This document shows positions 45,078 to 54,091 of a stretch of 64,000 nt of DNA, piece after piece. The stretch lies in NCBI GenBank assembly GCA_959019775.1, contig CAUEPS010000007.1:1-64000 (forward strand), given 5' to 3'. The notes under the pieces are model-generated. The model did not search any database. It saw nothing but the letters and a program-made list of their open reading frames with translations, and was not told where the DNA came from. The stretch's first letter is position 1, and the number at the start of each line of letters is the position of its first letter. This DNA comes from an uncultured Collinsella sp. Its GTDB lineage: Bacteria; Actinomycetota; Coriobacteriia; Coriobacteriales; Coriobacteriaceae. The translations under genes were made by a program, and so were the position numbers.

Positions 45078-45095
45078 TCTACTCGAGCTTATGCT

Positions 45096-45128
45096 AAGGG
45101 GACGTGGTTTCCACGTCCCCTTTTTTTT
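45096..45128 (+). terminator. Terminator of the rpmH-khpB block
   Basis: AAGGGGACGTGG / CCACGTCCCC stem with TTT loop and eight T residues. Confidence 0.9.
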
Positions 45129-45174
45129 GTCAAAAGTTCTCGATACTCTGATTTTTGTCAGAAAGGAGCTTCTG

Positions 45175-45912
45175 TTGTTTGTACTTACTGATCAGCAAGT
45201 TGACGAGATGCTCAGTCGTCTATCTTCCTATTGCAAAGAGTATTCCTTGAGTGTAACTGATGCTGAGCTAAGGAAATGTATTCAGCATCTGGATTTGGTT
45301 CTGGAAACAAATAAGACAACCAATCTCACCCGTATTCTTGACGTCGAAGATGCAGCGGTACTACATATCCTCGACTCACTTGTTTTGCTTCCTTATATCA
45401 ATAAGGCTCCCGAGGGAGCTTTGCTCGATATGGGGACGGGTGCGGGCTTCCCTGGAATTCCATTAACGATTGCCACGCATCGTAAAGCTACTTATATTGA
45501 CTCTGTTGGCAAGAAGGTTGACGCTGTCAATTCTTTTGTTCATGCTCTTGGATTGAAATGTGGTCATGCAGTCCATTATCGCCTTGAAGAATATGCTCGA
45601 AGCCATAAGAAGCAGTTCTCTGTCGTAACCGCCCGCGCACTGGCACCTCTACCAATTCTTGTTGAGTATGCAGCTCCGTATCTCAAGGACGGAGGGCTAT
45701 TTGTTATTACGAAGGGCAATCCATCGGATGAGGAGCTCACTTCTGGCATGTCAGCAGCTAAGATCTGTGGCTTCACTTTGCTTCTGAATGACGCAATTGA
45801 TTTGCCTGAGGACTTGGGCCACAGGGAGTTTATTGTTCTTAAGAAGAGTTATCCAGCATCCGTCTCATTGCCTCGTGCAAATGGCATGGCAAAGAAGAAT
45901 CCGCTTGCCTAG
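45175..45912 (+). CDS. rsmG: 16S rRNA (guanine527-N7) methyltransferase
   Basis: Methylates G527 of 16S rRNA. The SAM motif is LLDMGTGAGFPGIPLTI, followed by VGKKVDAVNSF and ARALAPLPILVEYAAPYLK. It has 245 residues. The start is proposed as TTG at 45175, since AAAGGAG lies 6 bp upstream; there is no ATG in a suitable place. From here to 48.0 kb the DNA is visibly richer in A/T codons than the flanks. Normal partner order with parA-parB follows. Confidence 0.95.
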   Translation: MFVLTDQQVDEMLSRLSSYCKEYSLSVTDAELRKCIQHLDLVLETNKTTNLTRILDVEDAAVLHILDSLVLLPYINKAPEGALLDMGTGAGFPGIPLTIATHRKATYIDSVGKKVDAVNSFVHALGLKCGHAVHYRLEEYARSHKKQFSVVTARALAPLPILVEYAAPYLKDGGLFVITKGNPSDEELTSGMSAAKICGFTLLLNDAIDLPEDLGHREFIVLKKSYPASVSLPRANGMAKKNPLA

Positions 45913-45913
45913 A

Positions 45914-45929
45914 TGTTTCACGTGAAACA
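45914..45929. promoter_or_regulatory. parS site 1
   Basis: Perfect TGTTTCACGTGAAACA, the near-universal ParB/Spo0J palindrome, 2 bp after the rsmG stop. Confidence 0.95.
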
Positions 45930-45952
45930 TAATGGATACTAACAACTTGCGG

Positions 45953-45968
45953 TGTTTCACGTGAAACA
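45953..45968. promoter_or_regulatory. parS site 2
   Basis: Second perfect 16-bp parS, 39 bp after the first. Confidence 0.95.
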
Positions 45969-45991
45969 TGGCGGTTGATATCGAATCGGAA

Positions 45992-46007
45992 TGTTTCACG
46001 TGAAACA
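45992..46007. promoter_or_regulatory. parS site 3
   Basis: Third perfect 16-bp parS, 39 bp after the second; the equal spacing puts the three at near-regular helical phase. Confidence 0.95.
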
Positions 46008-46046
46008 TCCTCCGTTTGACAGCTTTAATACACACCAGGAGGGACC

Positions 46047-46847
46047 GTGGGATTTCGCGACGTTAAGCGTTCGAAGAGCGCAAAAGACACGCGTATTATT
46101 GCAATCATCAATCAAAAAGGCGGCGTTGGTAAGTCTACGACGGCTGTAAACCTTGCAGCAGCACTGGGTGAACAGGGACGCAAGACACTGATTGTCGATT
46201 TTGATCCGCAGGGAAACAGCACCAGCGGATTTGGAATTGAAAAGGAAGACCTCGATCACTGCATCTATGATGCATTGCTGAATGATGTGCCGGCAGAATC
46301 ACTTGTCCTTGATACAAATTGCAAAAAGGTATTCGTTATTCCGGCTACAATTCAGCTTGCAGGTGCCGAAATTGAGCTCGTAAGCGCAATTGCTCGAGAA
46401 ACCCGTCTCAAAGATTTGCTTGAGCCGATTCAGGACGAGTTCGATTTTATTTTCATTGACTGTCCTCCTTCCCTTGGCCTGCTAACCATCAACGCTTTGA
46501 CCGCAGCAGACAGCGTTTTAATTCCGATCCAGTGCGAATATTACGCACTCGAGGGAGTTACGAAGCTGCTTGAGTCAATGAAGATGGTCAAATCACGTCT
46601 GAACAAGGGCTTGGACACCTATGGTGTGCTTATGACCATGTATGACTCACGTACTTCTCTGTCGAATCAGGTTGTTGAGGAAGTTCAGTCGTACTTTGGT
46701 GATAAGGCTTTTAAGACCTTAATTCCTCGTACCGTAAAAATCTCTGAGGCTCCGTCTTTTGGAGAGCCGGTAATTACCTATGCGCCTCAAAATAAGGGTG
46801 CAAAAGCGTATATGAACCTTGCAAAAGAGGTGATCAAGCGTGCCTAG
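46047..46847 (+). CDS. parA: Chromosome partitioning ATPase ParA/Soj
   Basis: Deviant Walker ATPase of chromosome segregation, 266 residues. Walker A with signature Lys is INQKGGVGKSTTAVNLA near residue 20, Walker A' VDFDPQGN, Walker B FIDCPPSLG. It starts with GTG (46047) preceded by AGGAGGG. About 15 extra residues (GFRDVKRSKSAKD) precede the fold. It overlaps parB by 8 bp. parS sites directly upstream suggest ParB contact with its promoter region. Confidence 0.97.
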   Translation: MGFRDVKRSKSAKDTRIIAIINQKGGVGKSTTAVNLAAALGEQGRKTLIVDFDPQGNSTSGFGIEKEDLDHCIYDALLNDVPAESLVLDTNCKKVFVIPATIQLAGAEIELVSAIARETRLKDLLEPIQDEFDFIFIDCPPSLGLLTINALTAADSVLIPIQCEYYALEGVTKLLESMKMVKSRLNKGLDTYGVLMTMYDSRTSLSNQVVEEVQSYFGDKAFKTLIPRTVKISEAPSFGEPVITYAPQNKGAKAYMNLAKEVIKRA

Positions 46848-47745
46848 TGCAAAGAAACGTGGCGGATTGGGACGTGGACTCAACGCTTTGGTCTCAGAGG
46901 CCGAGTATGAGACCGGTGGTTCGGCTGCATCGGCTTCAAATGCCGCATCTGAAACAAAACTGCCTATTGAGGATATCGTTCCCAACCCTAATCAGCCGCG
47001 AATTCACTTTAATGAAACCGAACTTCGCGAGTTGAGCGAGTCAATCCAAGAACATGGCGTTTTGCAGCCGCTTTTGGTTCGCAAGCATGGAAACGGCTAT
47101 GAGATCATCGCTGGTGAGCGTCGTTACCAGGCATCAAAACTCGCTGGCCTTGAGGAACTGCCTGTCATCATTAAGGAAGTTAATGATGAGGAAATGCTCG
47201 CTCTAGCACTTATTGAGAATCTTCAGCGTTCTGATTTAAATCCTGTCGAAGAGGCGAAGGGTTATCGTCAGCTCATTGATGCCAGCGGCATGACACAGGA
47301 GGCGTTATCAAAGGCTGTCAGTAAGTCTCGTTCCGCAATTACAAATTCACTTCGTTTGCTTGATCTTCCCGAAGTCGTACAGCGGATGATTTTCGAGGGT
47401 AAGCTTACTGCCGGCCATGCGAGAGCGATTCTTGCGGTTCCATATGAAGATGCCAGGATTCGTCTTGCTGAGAAAGTTGTTGCTGAAGGTCTTTCCGTTA
47501 GAGCGACAGAAAATCTTGCTCCGTTGTTTTCTGCCGGAGAGGCACCTAAGACGCCGAGACCAGCAACACCTCAGTCATTCAAAAAGGCAGCTCGAGTACT
47601 TCGTCAAGTTTTAAACACGAATGTACGCGTGAAGAGCTCGCGTGGCAAGAACAAAATTGAAATCGAGTTCAAAGACGAAGAGGAGCTCTCCCGTATCCTT
47701 GGTGAAATGGTTCAATTTGGGCAGGAGGTTCAGGATGAAGAATAA
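46840..47745 (+). CDS. parB: Chromosome partitioning protein ParB/Spo0J
   Basis: CTP-dependent parS-binding clamp, 301 residues. KKRGGLGRGLNALVSE is the ParA-contact N-terminus. The CTPase/ParB motif appears as RKHGNGYEIIAGERRYQASK, and the helix-turn-helix as MTQEALSKAVSKSRSAITNSLRLL. The C-terminal dimerisation segment follows a linker. It starts with GTG inside parA. Overlaps the next small gene by 11 bp. Confidence 0.97.
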   Translation: MPSAKKRGGLGRGLNALVSEAEYETGGSAASASNAASETKLPIEDIVPNPNQPRIHFNETELRELSESIQEHGVLQPLLVRKHGNGYEIIAGERRYQASKLAGLEELPVIIKEVNDEEMLALALIENLQRSDLNPVEEAKGYRQLIDASGMTQEALSKAVSKSRSAITNSLRLLDLPEVVQRMIFEGKLTAGHARAILAVPYEDARIRLAEKVVAEGLSVRATENLAPLFSAGEAPKTPRPATPQSFKKAARVLRQVLNTNVRVKSSRGKNKIEIEFKDEEELSRILGEMVQFGQEVQDEE

Positions 47746-47989
47746 GATTCTCGCGGTCGTTGCGTTGGCAACCACCGTCGCTGCTGGTGCTTTTGCTGGT
47801 TATAAGCTTGCGACAGATGATGAACTGCGCGGTCGACTGCTGCGCGGAGCTCAGGATATCGTCGATACATCTAAGAAGAAAATGGATGTTATGACCGAAG
47901 ATGTCGCTATTCGCACTGCTCAGGTGACTAAGAATCCCAAGATTAACCAAGACTGGGTTAACCATCAGTGGGAAAATGTTGGTTATTAG
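47735..47989 (+). CDS. Small membrane protein coupled to parB
   Basis: An 84-residue protein. One N-terminal TM or signal-like segment (ILAVVALATTVAAGAFAGYKLA) is followed by a charged helix (DDELRGRLLRGAQDIVDTSKKKMD), similar in plan to YtxH-type proteins. GGAGG sits 7 bp before its ATG within the end of parB, and the genes overlap by 11 bp, so translation is probably coupled. No known domain; a membrane link to segregation is a guess from context. Confidence 0.7.
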   Translation: MKNKILAVVALATTVAAGAFAGYKLATDDELRGRLLRGAQDIVDTSKKKMDVMTEDVAIRTAQVTKNPKINQDWVNHQWENVGY

Positions 47990-48016
47990 GTACCTAACAA
48001 TTACTTGCCTATTTTG

Positions 48017-48060
48017 AAGGGGTCCTTGTCTGATTCATGAGACAAGGACCCCTTATTTTG
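48017..48060 (+). terminator. Terminator of the parAB operon
   Basis: A 15-bp perfect stem AAGGGGTCCTTGTCT / AGACAAGGACCCCTT followed by ATTTTG. Confidence 0.85.
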
Positions 48061-48099
48061 GTTATAAAACTATGCTTACAAAATCAAATCCATTAGTAT

Positions 48100-48146
48100 T
48101 AAACAAATGAAACAGCCCTGGTTACATTATTTGCAACCAGGGCTGT
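48100..48146 (-). terminator. Terminator of rlmN
   Basis: ACAGCCCTGGTT / AACCAGGGCTGT stem, then TTCATTTGTTT on the minus strand. Confidence 0.75.
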
Positions 48147-48150
48147 CGGA

Positions 48151-48166
48151 TGTTTCACATGAAACG
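48151..48166. promoter_or_regulatory. Degenerate parS
   Basis: TGTTTCACATGAAACG matches parS at 14 of 16 positions, between convergent parAB and rlmN. Confidence 0.5.
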
Positions 48167-48185
48167 TTATGGGGTGCAGACTCCC

Positions 48186-49238
48186 CTATGCGTTCTTCTG
48201 GACCTTGAAACGTTGCTTCAGCTGACCGCAGGCGGCATCAATATCATTGCCGCGCGAGTTACGGATCGTGGTCTCGATACCACGAGACTCAAGGCGGCGC
48301 TGAAGATCCTCAACCTTATGAATCGGAGAAGGCTTGAGCGGGCTGCCCTCAATGTCGTTAAGCTGGATCAGGTTGACGTGGCACAGCGTTCCCTCGCAGA
48401 AGTCGCAGAGCGCCTGCATCTCGGGGTTTGTGTCATTGACGCCTTCGATCATAGCGTACTCATAGGTTGGGCGGCGACCAGTCTTCTCGGTGTAGAGCTG
48501 AAGCGCCTCGTGAAGGCGCAGAAGCGTGTACTTCTTGACGCCAGGCATAATCTTGTTGCGCGTGGACTGGATAGCGGAGTGCAGCGACACGGCGAGCGTA
48601 AACTGCTCGGGAATGTCGGCAAATTTGCGAATACCAGGAATAACGCCGCTGGTAGAGACGGTGAGGTGACGGGCGCCGATACCGATGCCATCGGGATCGT
48701 TGAGGATTCGCAACGCCTTGAGAACCTCGTCGTAATTGGCAAACGGCTCGCCCTGGCCCATGAAGACAACGCTCGTGGCACGCTCGCCAAAGTCGTTGGA
48801 GACATGAAGCACCTGGTCAACGATCTCTTGAGCGGTCAGAGAGCGCTTAAGGCCGTTCAGACCGGTAGCGCAAAAAGCGCAGCCCATCCCACAACCTGCC
48901 TGGATGGAAACGCAGACAGAAAGCTTGTTACGACGGGGCATACCGACAGTCTCGACGGAAATGCCGTCGTGGTACTCGAGCAGATACTTGCGAGAGCCAT
49001 CTTTAGAAACCTGCTTGGTGAGCTCAGTCGGCGTGTCAAAGGCAAAAGCCTCTTTAAGCTGCTCGCGGAAAGCCTTGGGAAGGTTGGTCATATCGTCAAA
49101 CGAACAAACGTTCTTCTCAAAGACCCATTCGATGAGCTGCTTCGCGCGGAAGGCGGGCTGGCCAAGTTCGGCAACAAGCTCGCGAATATCGTTTTGGCTC
49201 AAGTCGCGAATGTCCTGAGATTTAGTCCTGGGATTCAT
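48186..49238 (-). CDS. rlmN: Dual-specificity 23S rRNA/tRNA adenine-C2 methyltransferase
   Basis: Radical-SAM enzyme that methylates A2503 of 23S rRNA and A37 of some tRNAs. The cluster motif CGMGCAFCATG gives CxxxCxxC. FMGQGEPFANYDEVLKAL and STSGVIPGIRKFA are family motifs, and a C-terminal Cys lies in DAACGQL. The 350 residues match the family. Monocistronic and divergent from ddl. Confidence 0.96.
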   Translation of the reverse strand: MNPRTKSQDIRDLSQNDIRELVAELGQPAFRAKQLIEWVFEKNVCSFDDMTNLPKAFREQLKEAFAFDTPTELTKQVSKDGSRKYLLEYHDGISVETVGMPRRNKLSVCVSIQAGCGMGCAFCATGLNGLKRSLTAQEIVDQVLHVSNDFGERATSVVFMGQGEPFANYDEVLKALRILNDPDGIGIGARHLTVSTSGVIPGIRKFADIPEQFTLAVSLHSAIQSTRNKIMPGVKKYTLLRLHEALQLYTEKTGRRPTYEYAMIEGVNDTNPEMQALCDFCEGTLCHVNLIQLNDIEGSPLKPSPIHKVEDLQRRLESRGIETTIRNSRGNDIDAACGQLKQRFKVQKNA

Positions 49239-49323
49239 GGAAGCCTTTCGATTTTGGGGAAACGTAGAGGGTATCGCTACAATATGGTATCAGCTGCAGA
49301 AATTATAGAGGAGGAGTCTGCCC

Positions 49324-50289
49324 ATGCCGGGTAAAAGCCTAGAGAACATGCACGTAGCGGTCTTGGCGGGCGGTCATTCCGCCGAGCGCGAGATCTCGCT
49401 CAATTCGGGAAAGAACGTCGTGGTGGCCTTGAAGGAGGCCGGCTACACTTCGGTTGAGCTGCTCGACACGGCTGCCGATGACTTTATGGTAACCATGGCG
49501 ACCGGCGGCTTTGACGTGGCATTTATCGCCATGCATGGCGCCGGCGGTGAGGATGGCGCCATGCAGGGTGCCATGGAGACCCTGGGTATCCCCTACACGG
49601 CCTCGGGCGTGCTTGCCAGCGCCTGCGGTGCCGACAAGGAGGTCTCGAAGCTCCTGTACGCAAAGGCGGGCATTCCCATTGCCCCCGGCCTTGCGCTCGA
49701 AGTGGGCGATGAAGTCGATATCGATCATATCGTCGAGGTTTGTGGCGAGCGCTGCTTTGTGAAGCCGGCCGTAAACGGTTCCAGCTATGGCATTTCCCTG
49801 GTCCATGAGCCCTCCGAGCTTCCCGCGGCAATCGCCAAGGCGTTTGAGTACGGCGACAAAGTGCTGGTCGAGAAGTGTATCGAGGGTACCGAGATCACCG
49901 TCGGCGTATACGGCGAGGATGACGTGCGCGCCCTGCCGATCGTTGAGATCCGTAAGCCCGAGGACTGCGAGTTCTACGATCTGGACGTGAAGTATGTCGA
50001 CCCTACGGACATCCATCGCATTCCGGCACAGATTTCGCCCGAGAACTACGCTCGTGCCCAGGAGCTCGCCTGTGCTGCCCATGAGGCACTCGGCTGCCTG
50101 GGTATCTCGCGCAGTGACTTTATCGTGAGCGAGGATGGCCCCGTCATCCTCGAGACCAACACGATTCCCGGCATGACCGATACGTCGCTGTATCCGGATG
50201 AGATTCGCCACACCGATGACATGACGTTCCCGCAGGTCTGCGACAGTCTGATCCGTATGGGTCTTCGTCGAGCGGGCGTTGCATGCTAA
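49324..50289 (+). CDS. ddl: D-alanine-D-alanine ligase
   Basis: Makes the D-Ala-D-Ala dipeptide of peptidoglycan. VLAGGHSAEREISLNSG is the N-terminal signature. The ATP-grasp core has CFVKPAVNGSSYGISLV and KCIEGTEITVGV, and the metal-site end has ILETNTIPGMTDTSLYP. The Tyr/Ser pattern looks like a D-Ala rather than a D-Lac ligase, but this was not rigorously judged. GAGGAGG precedes the ATG. Overlaps the helicase gene by 7 bp. Confidence 0.96.
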   Translation: MPGKSLENMHVAVLAGGHSAEREISLNSGKNVVVALKEAGYTSVELLDTAADDFMVTMATGGFDVAFIAMHGAGGEDGAMQGAMETLGIPYTASGVLASACGADKEVSKLLYAKAGIPIAPGLALEVGDEVDIDHIVEVCGERCFVKPAVNGSSYGISLVHEPSELPAAIAKAFEYGDKVLVEKCIEGTEITVGVYGEDDVRALPIVEIRKPEDCEFYDLDVKYVDPTDIHRIPAQISPENYARAQELACAAHEALGCLGISRSDFIVSEDGPVILETNTIPGMTDTSLYPDEIRHTDDMTFPQVCDSLIRMGLRRAGVAC

Positions 50290-53177
50290 TCGAGGACGCT
50301 GTTTCGACGGGAACGCCGCAGTTTGTCATCGATTCCTATGCCACGCTTGCCGAGCGCGCCAAAACCCAATCGTTTGGTCTCATCGAGGAAGATGTTATCG
50401 TCCTCGATACCGAGACCACGGGTCTTTCGGTGCAGGACAACGAGCTTATCGAGATATCGGCTGCCCGTCTTTCGGGCCGCGAGATCGTCGACCGCTTCGA
50501 TACCTTTGTGCATCCCAAACAGCTGATTCCCGCCGAGATTACCGAACTCACGAGCATTACAAACGCCGATGTGGCAGATGCTCCATCGGCCGTCGAGGCC
50601 GTGGCCGCTCTCGCCGATTTTGTCGGCGGCTGCCCGGTGATTGCGCATAACGCCACCTTCGACCGTTCGTTTATCGAGTCGGTCAAGGGCGGTGTCAACG
50701 TCAGCGACATCTGGATTGATTCGCTGGCACTGTCGCGCATCGCGCTTCCGCGCCTGGCATCGCATAAGCTGTCTTTCATGGCCGACCTGTTTGGCTGCGA
50801 CTCGGTGTCGCACCGCGCCAACGCCGATGTCGACGCCCTGTGTGGCGTATGGCGCGTGTTGCTCGTGGCACTCACCGACTTGCCTCAGGGCTTAATGGCG
50901 CGCCTGGCCGACATGCACCCCGACGTGCCCTGGTCCTATCGTCCCATCTTTTCGTTCTTGGCGGGACAGAACCCGGGTTCCATCTTCTCTCTCAGTGCCG
51001 CCCGCGCCGACGTACTCAAGGCCGATCGGGCCGATGATCGCGCTGATGCGGACGAGCTACCGGTCCTTAGGATGCCGAGCCGCGAGGAAATCGAGGCTGA
51101 CTATGCCCCGGGCGGCCTGGTTAATCGCATGTATCCCGTGTACGAGCCGCGCGATGAGCAGATCGCAATGGCGGTTGAGGTCCGTGACGCACTCGTTACG
51201 GGAACGCATCGCGTGATTGAGGCGGGCACGGGCGTCGGCAAATCGATGGCTTACCTAGTGCCTTTTGCCGAGGCCGCGCGCCGCAACAACATCACGGTTG
51301 GCATCGCGACTAAATCGAATAATCTTGCGGACCAGCTCATGTATCATGAGCTGCCCAAACTTGCCGAGCAACTGGACGGAGGCCTATCGTTTTGCGCCCT
51401 CAAGGGCTATGACCACTATCCATGCTTGCGCAAGCTTGAGCGCATGAGCCGCGGCCAAGTTGAAATTACGACTAAGCGCGATCCTGCCGACACGCTTACG
51501 GCAGTCGCGGTCATCATGGCGTACGTGTGTCAGTCGGCCGATGGCGACCTCGACTCGCTCGGCATTCGCTGGCGCAGCGTCAACCGTCCCGACTTTACGA
51601 CGGCGTCGCGCGAGTGCGCCCGTCGCCTATGCCCGTTTTTCCCCGATAAATGCCTGGTCCACGGCGCCCGCCGTCGCGCGGCGCATGCCGATGTGGTGGT
51701 CACCAACCATTCCCTGCTGTTCCGCAACGTTGCGGCCGAGGGCAGAATCTTGCCTCCAATTCGTCACTGGGTGATCGATGAGGCCCACTCCATCGAGCGC
51801 GAGGCTCGCCGTCAATGGGCGCGCGTGGTGTCGGCGGATGAATCGCGCGTTCTGTTTGAGCGCCTGGGTGGCTCGAGCACCGGTGCACTGAGCCAGGTTT
51901 CCCGCGATTTGGCAGCTTCGGAGGGCTCTACGCTCTACCTGGGTCTAACCGCCAAGGCGACGTCGACGGCCGCGCGCGCGAGCATGGCAATCGCCGATGT
52001 GTTTGACGGCGTTCGCGAGCTTGGCCGCCGTGCGCGCGGGGGCTATGACAATGCGAACCTATGGATTGGCCCCGAGCTGCGCGAATCTGACGACTGGCAT
52101 GATTTCTTACAGTCGGCCTACACTGCTATTGACGCATTGGAACAAGCTGACAAGAGCGTCGACGCGCTGGTACAAGCCGTCGCCGCCGACAAGCCCGAGG
52201 TTGTTGTCGACCTGGGTGATATCTCGCGCCGCCTACACGAGCTGGCCGAGAACCTCAAACTCATCATCGACGGTACCGACGAACACTACGTGTACTCGTT
52301 GCAAGTCAATCGCAGGCTGCGTGCCGGCGGCGAGTCGATGACTGCGGAGCGCCTCGATATTGGCGAGGCCTTGGCAACCGAGTGGCTGCCCGAGGTCCAC
52401 ACGGCTATCTTTGCATCGGCGACCATGACGGTTTCCAAGAGCTTTGAGCACTTTAATCACGCCGTCGGCCTCGATCGCATCGGTGCCTCGACATCATCGT
52501 CGCTGCACTTGGACTCGAGCTACGACTTCGATTCGAATATGGCCGTGGTCGTGGCTGGGGATATTCCCGATCCGCGCGACCGCGAAGGCTATCTTTCGGC
52601 GCTCGAGCGTGTGCTGGTCGACGCTCATCTTGCTATGGGCGGCTCGGTGCTCACGCTGTTCACCAACAGGCGTGACATGGAGAAACTGTACGCTCGCGTC
52701 GAGCCCAAGATGGCTCGTGCGGGTCTGGAACTCAACTGCCAGCAGCGCAACTCGTCTCCTCGCCGTCTGCGCGATCGCTTCATCAACGAACCGACCTCGT
52801 CGCTCTTTGCGCTGAAGGCCTTTTGGGAAGGGTTTGACGCCAGCGGCGAGACGCTGCGCTGCGTCATCATCCCCAAGCTGCCGTTCTCGAGCCCCACAGA
52901 CCCGCTCTCATGCGAGCGCAATCTGCGTGAAGACCGCGCTTGGGCGCGCTATTCGCTGCCCGAGGCCGTGCTCGAGGTCAAGCAGGCAGCCGGTCGCCTC
53001 ATTCGCTCATCGACCGATTGTGGCGTACTCATCTTGGCCGACCCGCGCCTGGTGACGAAGGGCTACGGCAAGAAATTCTTAACGTCGCTGCCCACGAGCT
53101 CCTATCAGCGCATCGAGTCGGCACAAATCGGGCACTATCTACAGCTGTGGCGCGCACGCCACGAGCGGCGCCGCTAA
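50283..53177 (+). CDS. DinG-family helicase with N-terminal DnaQ-like exonuclease
   Basis: A 964-residue protein. Residues about 38-200 form a DEDDh 3'-5' exonuclease: VLDTETTGL (D, E), AHNATFD, and HRANADVDA. Residues 285 onward form an XPD/DinG helicase: Walker A EAGTGVGKSM at 314, DEAH box VIDEAHSIE, and Cys residues (YPCLRK, RRLCPFFPDKCL) placed for a 4Fe-4S cluster. The layout matches B. subtilis DinG, which has exonuclease but limited helicase activity. The start lies inside ddl. Its stop interlocks with that of the convergent WYL gene (4-bp overlap). Confidence 0.92.
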   Translation: MLIEDAVSTGTPQFVIDSYATLAERAKTQSFGLIEEDVIVLDTETTGLSVQDNELIEISAARLSGREIVDRFDTFVHPKQLIPAEITELTSITNADVADAPSAVEAVAALADFVGGCPVIAHNATFDRSFIESVKGGVNVSDIWIDSLALSRIALPRLASHKLSFMADLFGCDSVSHRANADVDALCGVWRVLLVALTDLPQGLMARLADMHPDVPWSYRPIFSFLAGQNPGSIFSLSAARADVLKADRADDRADADELPVLRMPSREEIEADYAPGGLVNRMYPVYEPRDEQIAMAVEVRDALVTGTHRVIEAGTGVGKSMAYLVPFAEAARRNNITVGIATKSNNLADQLMYHELPKLAEQLDGGLSFCALKGYDHYPCLRKLERMSRGQVEITTKRDPADTLTAVAVIMAYVCQSADGDLDSLGIRWRSVNRPDFTTASRECARRLCPFFPDKCLVHGARRRAAHADVVVTNHSLLFRNVAAEGRILPPIRHWVIDEAHSIEREARRQWARVVSADESRVLFERLGGSSTGALSQVSRDLAASEGSTLYLGLTAKATSTAARASMAIADVFDGVRELGRRARGGYDNANLWIGPELRESDDWHDFLQSAYTAIDALEQADKSVDALVQAVAADKPEVVVDLGDISRRLHELAENLKLIIDGTDEHYVYSLQVNRRLRAGGESMTAERLDIGEALATEWLPEVHTAIFASATMTVSKSFEHFNHAVGLDRIGASTSSSLHLDSSYDFDSNMAVVVAGDIPDPRDREGYLSALERVLVDAHLAMGGSVLTLFTNRRDMEKLYARVEPKMARAGLELNCQQRNSSPRRLRDRFINEPTSSLFALKAFWEGFDASGETLRCVIIPKLPFSSPTDPLSCERNLREDRAWARYSLPEAVLEVKQAAGRLIRSSTDCGVLILADPRLVTKGYGKKFLTSLPTSSYQRIESAQIGHYLQLWRARHERRR

Positions 53178-54091
53178 AGCGGACAGACGAGGGATTTTGC
53201 CATATCGCACAGACGCTCTGACAGGGCGGGGTCATCCAGGATGCGGATGGCCCCGCCCGCTGCGATTACCTGGCTTAACAGCCAGCGCTCGGAGCCGTAG
53301 CGCACATTCACTGTTGAGCTGTCCGCCCCATTGGGCTCAATCGACATAATGCCGGGCCAGTCTAGGCGCTCCGCCAAGGCGCGCGGCATGAGAAGCTTCG
53401 CGCTCCGCTCCGCCTGGGCGAGGGAGTCGTGGAGGGTCGCGGGCTCCGGTGCGTGGCGCACGACGGAGTCGTCGGTCAAGACCAAGCCCTCGATTTTATC
53501 CATACGATAGGTACGCTGTTCATCGACCGCGACATCCCAGGCAATCAGATACGTTTGGTCGCCGTTTGTTGTGATGCGCAAGGGGTCGACCAAACGCTCG
53601 CGCGCTTGTGTGTCATCCATCGAGCGATACGAGATGCGGCAGCGAACGCCGTCCCGAATGGCGCAGCTCAGCTGCTGCCAGTGCGATCCGTGGGCGACGG
53701 TGTCAAAGACGCGCTGGTTGTAACCGAGCTCTTTGGGAAGAAGGGCGTGCCGTATTCGAGCCGCCGCTTGGGGTTCGATCCCCAATGATTCAAGTTCATG
53801 GTTGAGCACAGCGCCCTCGGCGGCACTCAGGCGCAGCGGTAGCACGCGCCCCGCGTCACCGGTGAGGACCACGCACTCGCCGCGGCGTTCACAGATAATA
53901 CGTGCACCCGATTCTCGGTCCGCAAGCGTCGAGACGATCTCGAGAATCTCGTCGAGCGATGCCCCCGTGATATCAAAGCGGCTGCAAAGCTCGTCTCGTG
54001 TCATGCCATTCTCGCCGGCGGCGTAGAGGGCCTCCATGATGTCGATGGCGCGCGAGAGTCTTTGCTCGCTGGTGAGTTTACGCACGGGCAT
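53174..54091 (-). CDS. WYL-domain regulator, PafC-like
   Basis: A 305-residue protein. The winged-helix N-terminus (TRDELCSRFDITGASLDEILE) is followed by a WYL domain (CRISYRSMDDTQARERLVDPLRI, TYLIAWDVAVDEQRTYRMDKI) and a WCX-type C-terminus. It overlaps its upstream partner by 14 bp. Paired WYL genes are the hallmark of actinobacterial PafBC, a DNA-damage response activator; the assignment rests on pairing and domain order. AAGGACGG precedes the ATG. Confidence 0.85.
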   Translation of the reverse strand: MPVRKLTSEQRLSRAIDIMEALYAAGENGMTRDELCSRFDITGASLDEILEIVSTLADRESGARIICERRGECVVLTGDAGRVLPLRLSAAEGAVLNHELESLGIEPQAAARIRHALLPKELGYNQRVFDTVAHGSHWQQLSCAIRDGVRCRISYRSMDDTQARERLVDPLRITTNGDQTYLIAWDVAVDEQRTYRMDKIEGLVLTDDSVVRHAPEPATLHDSLAQAERSAKLLMPRALAERLDWPGIMSIEPNGADSSTVNVRYGSERWLLSQVIAAGGAIRILDDPALSERLCDMAKSLVCPL

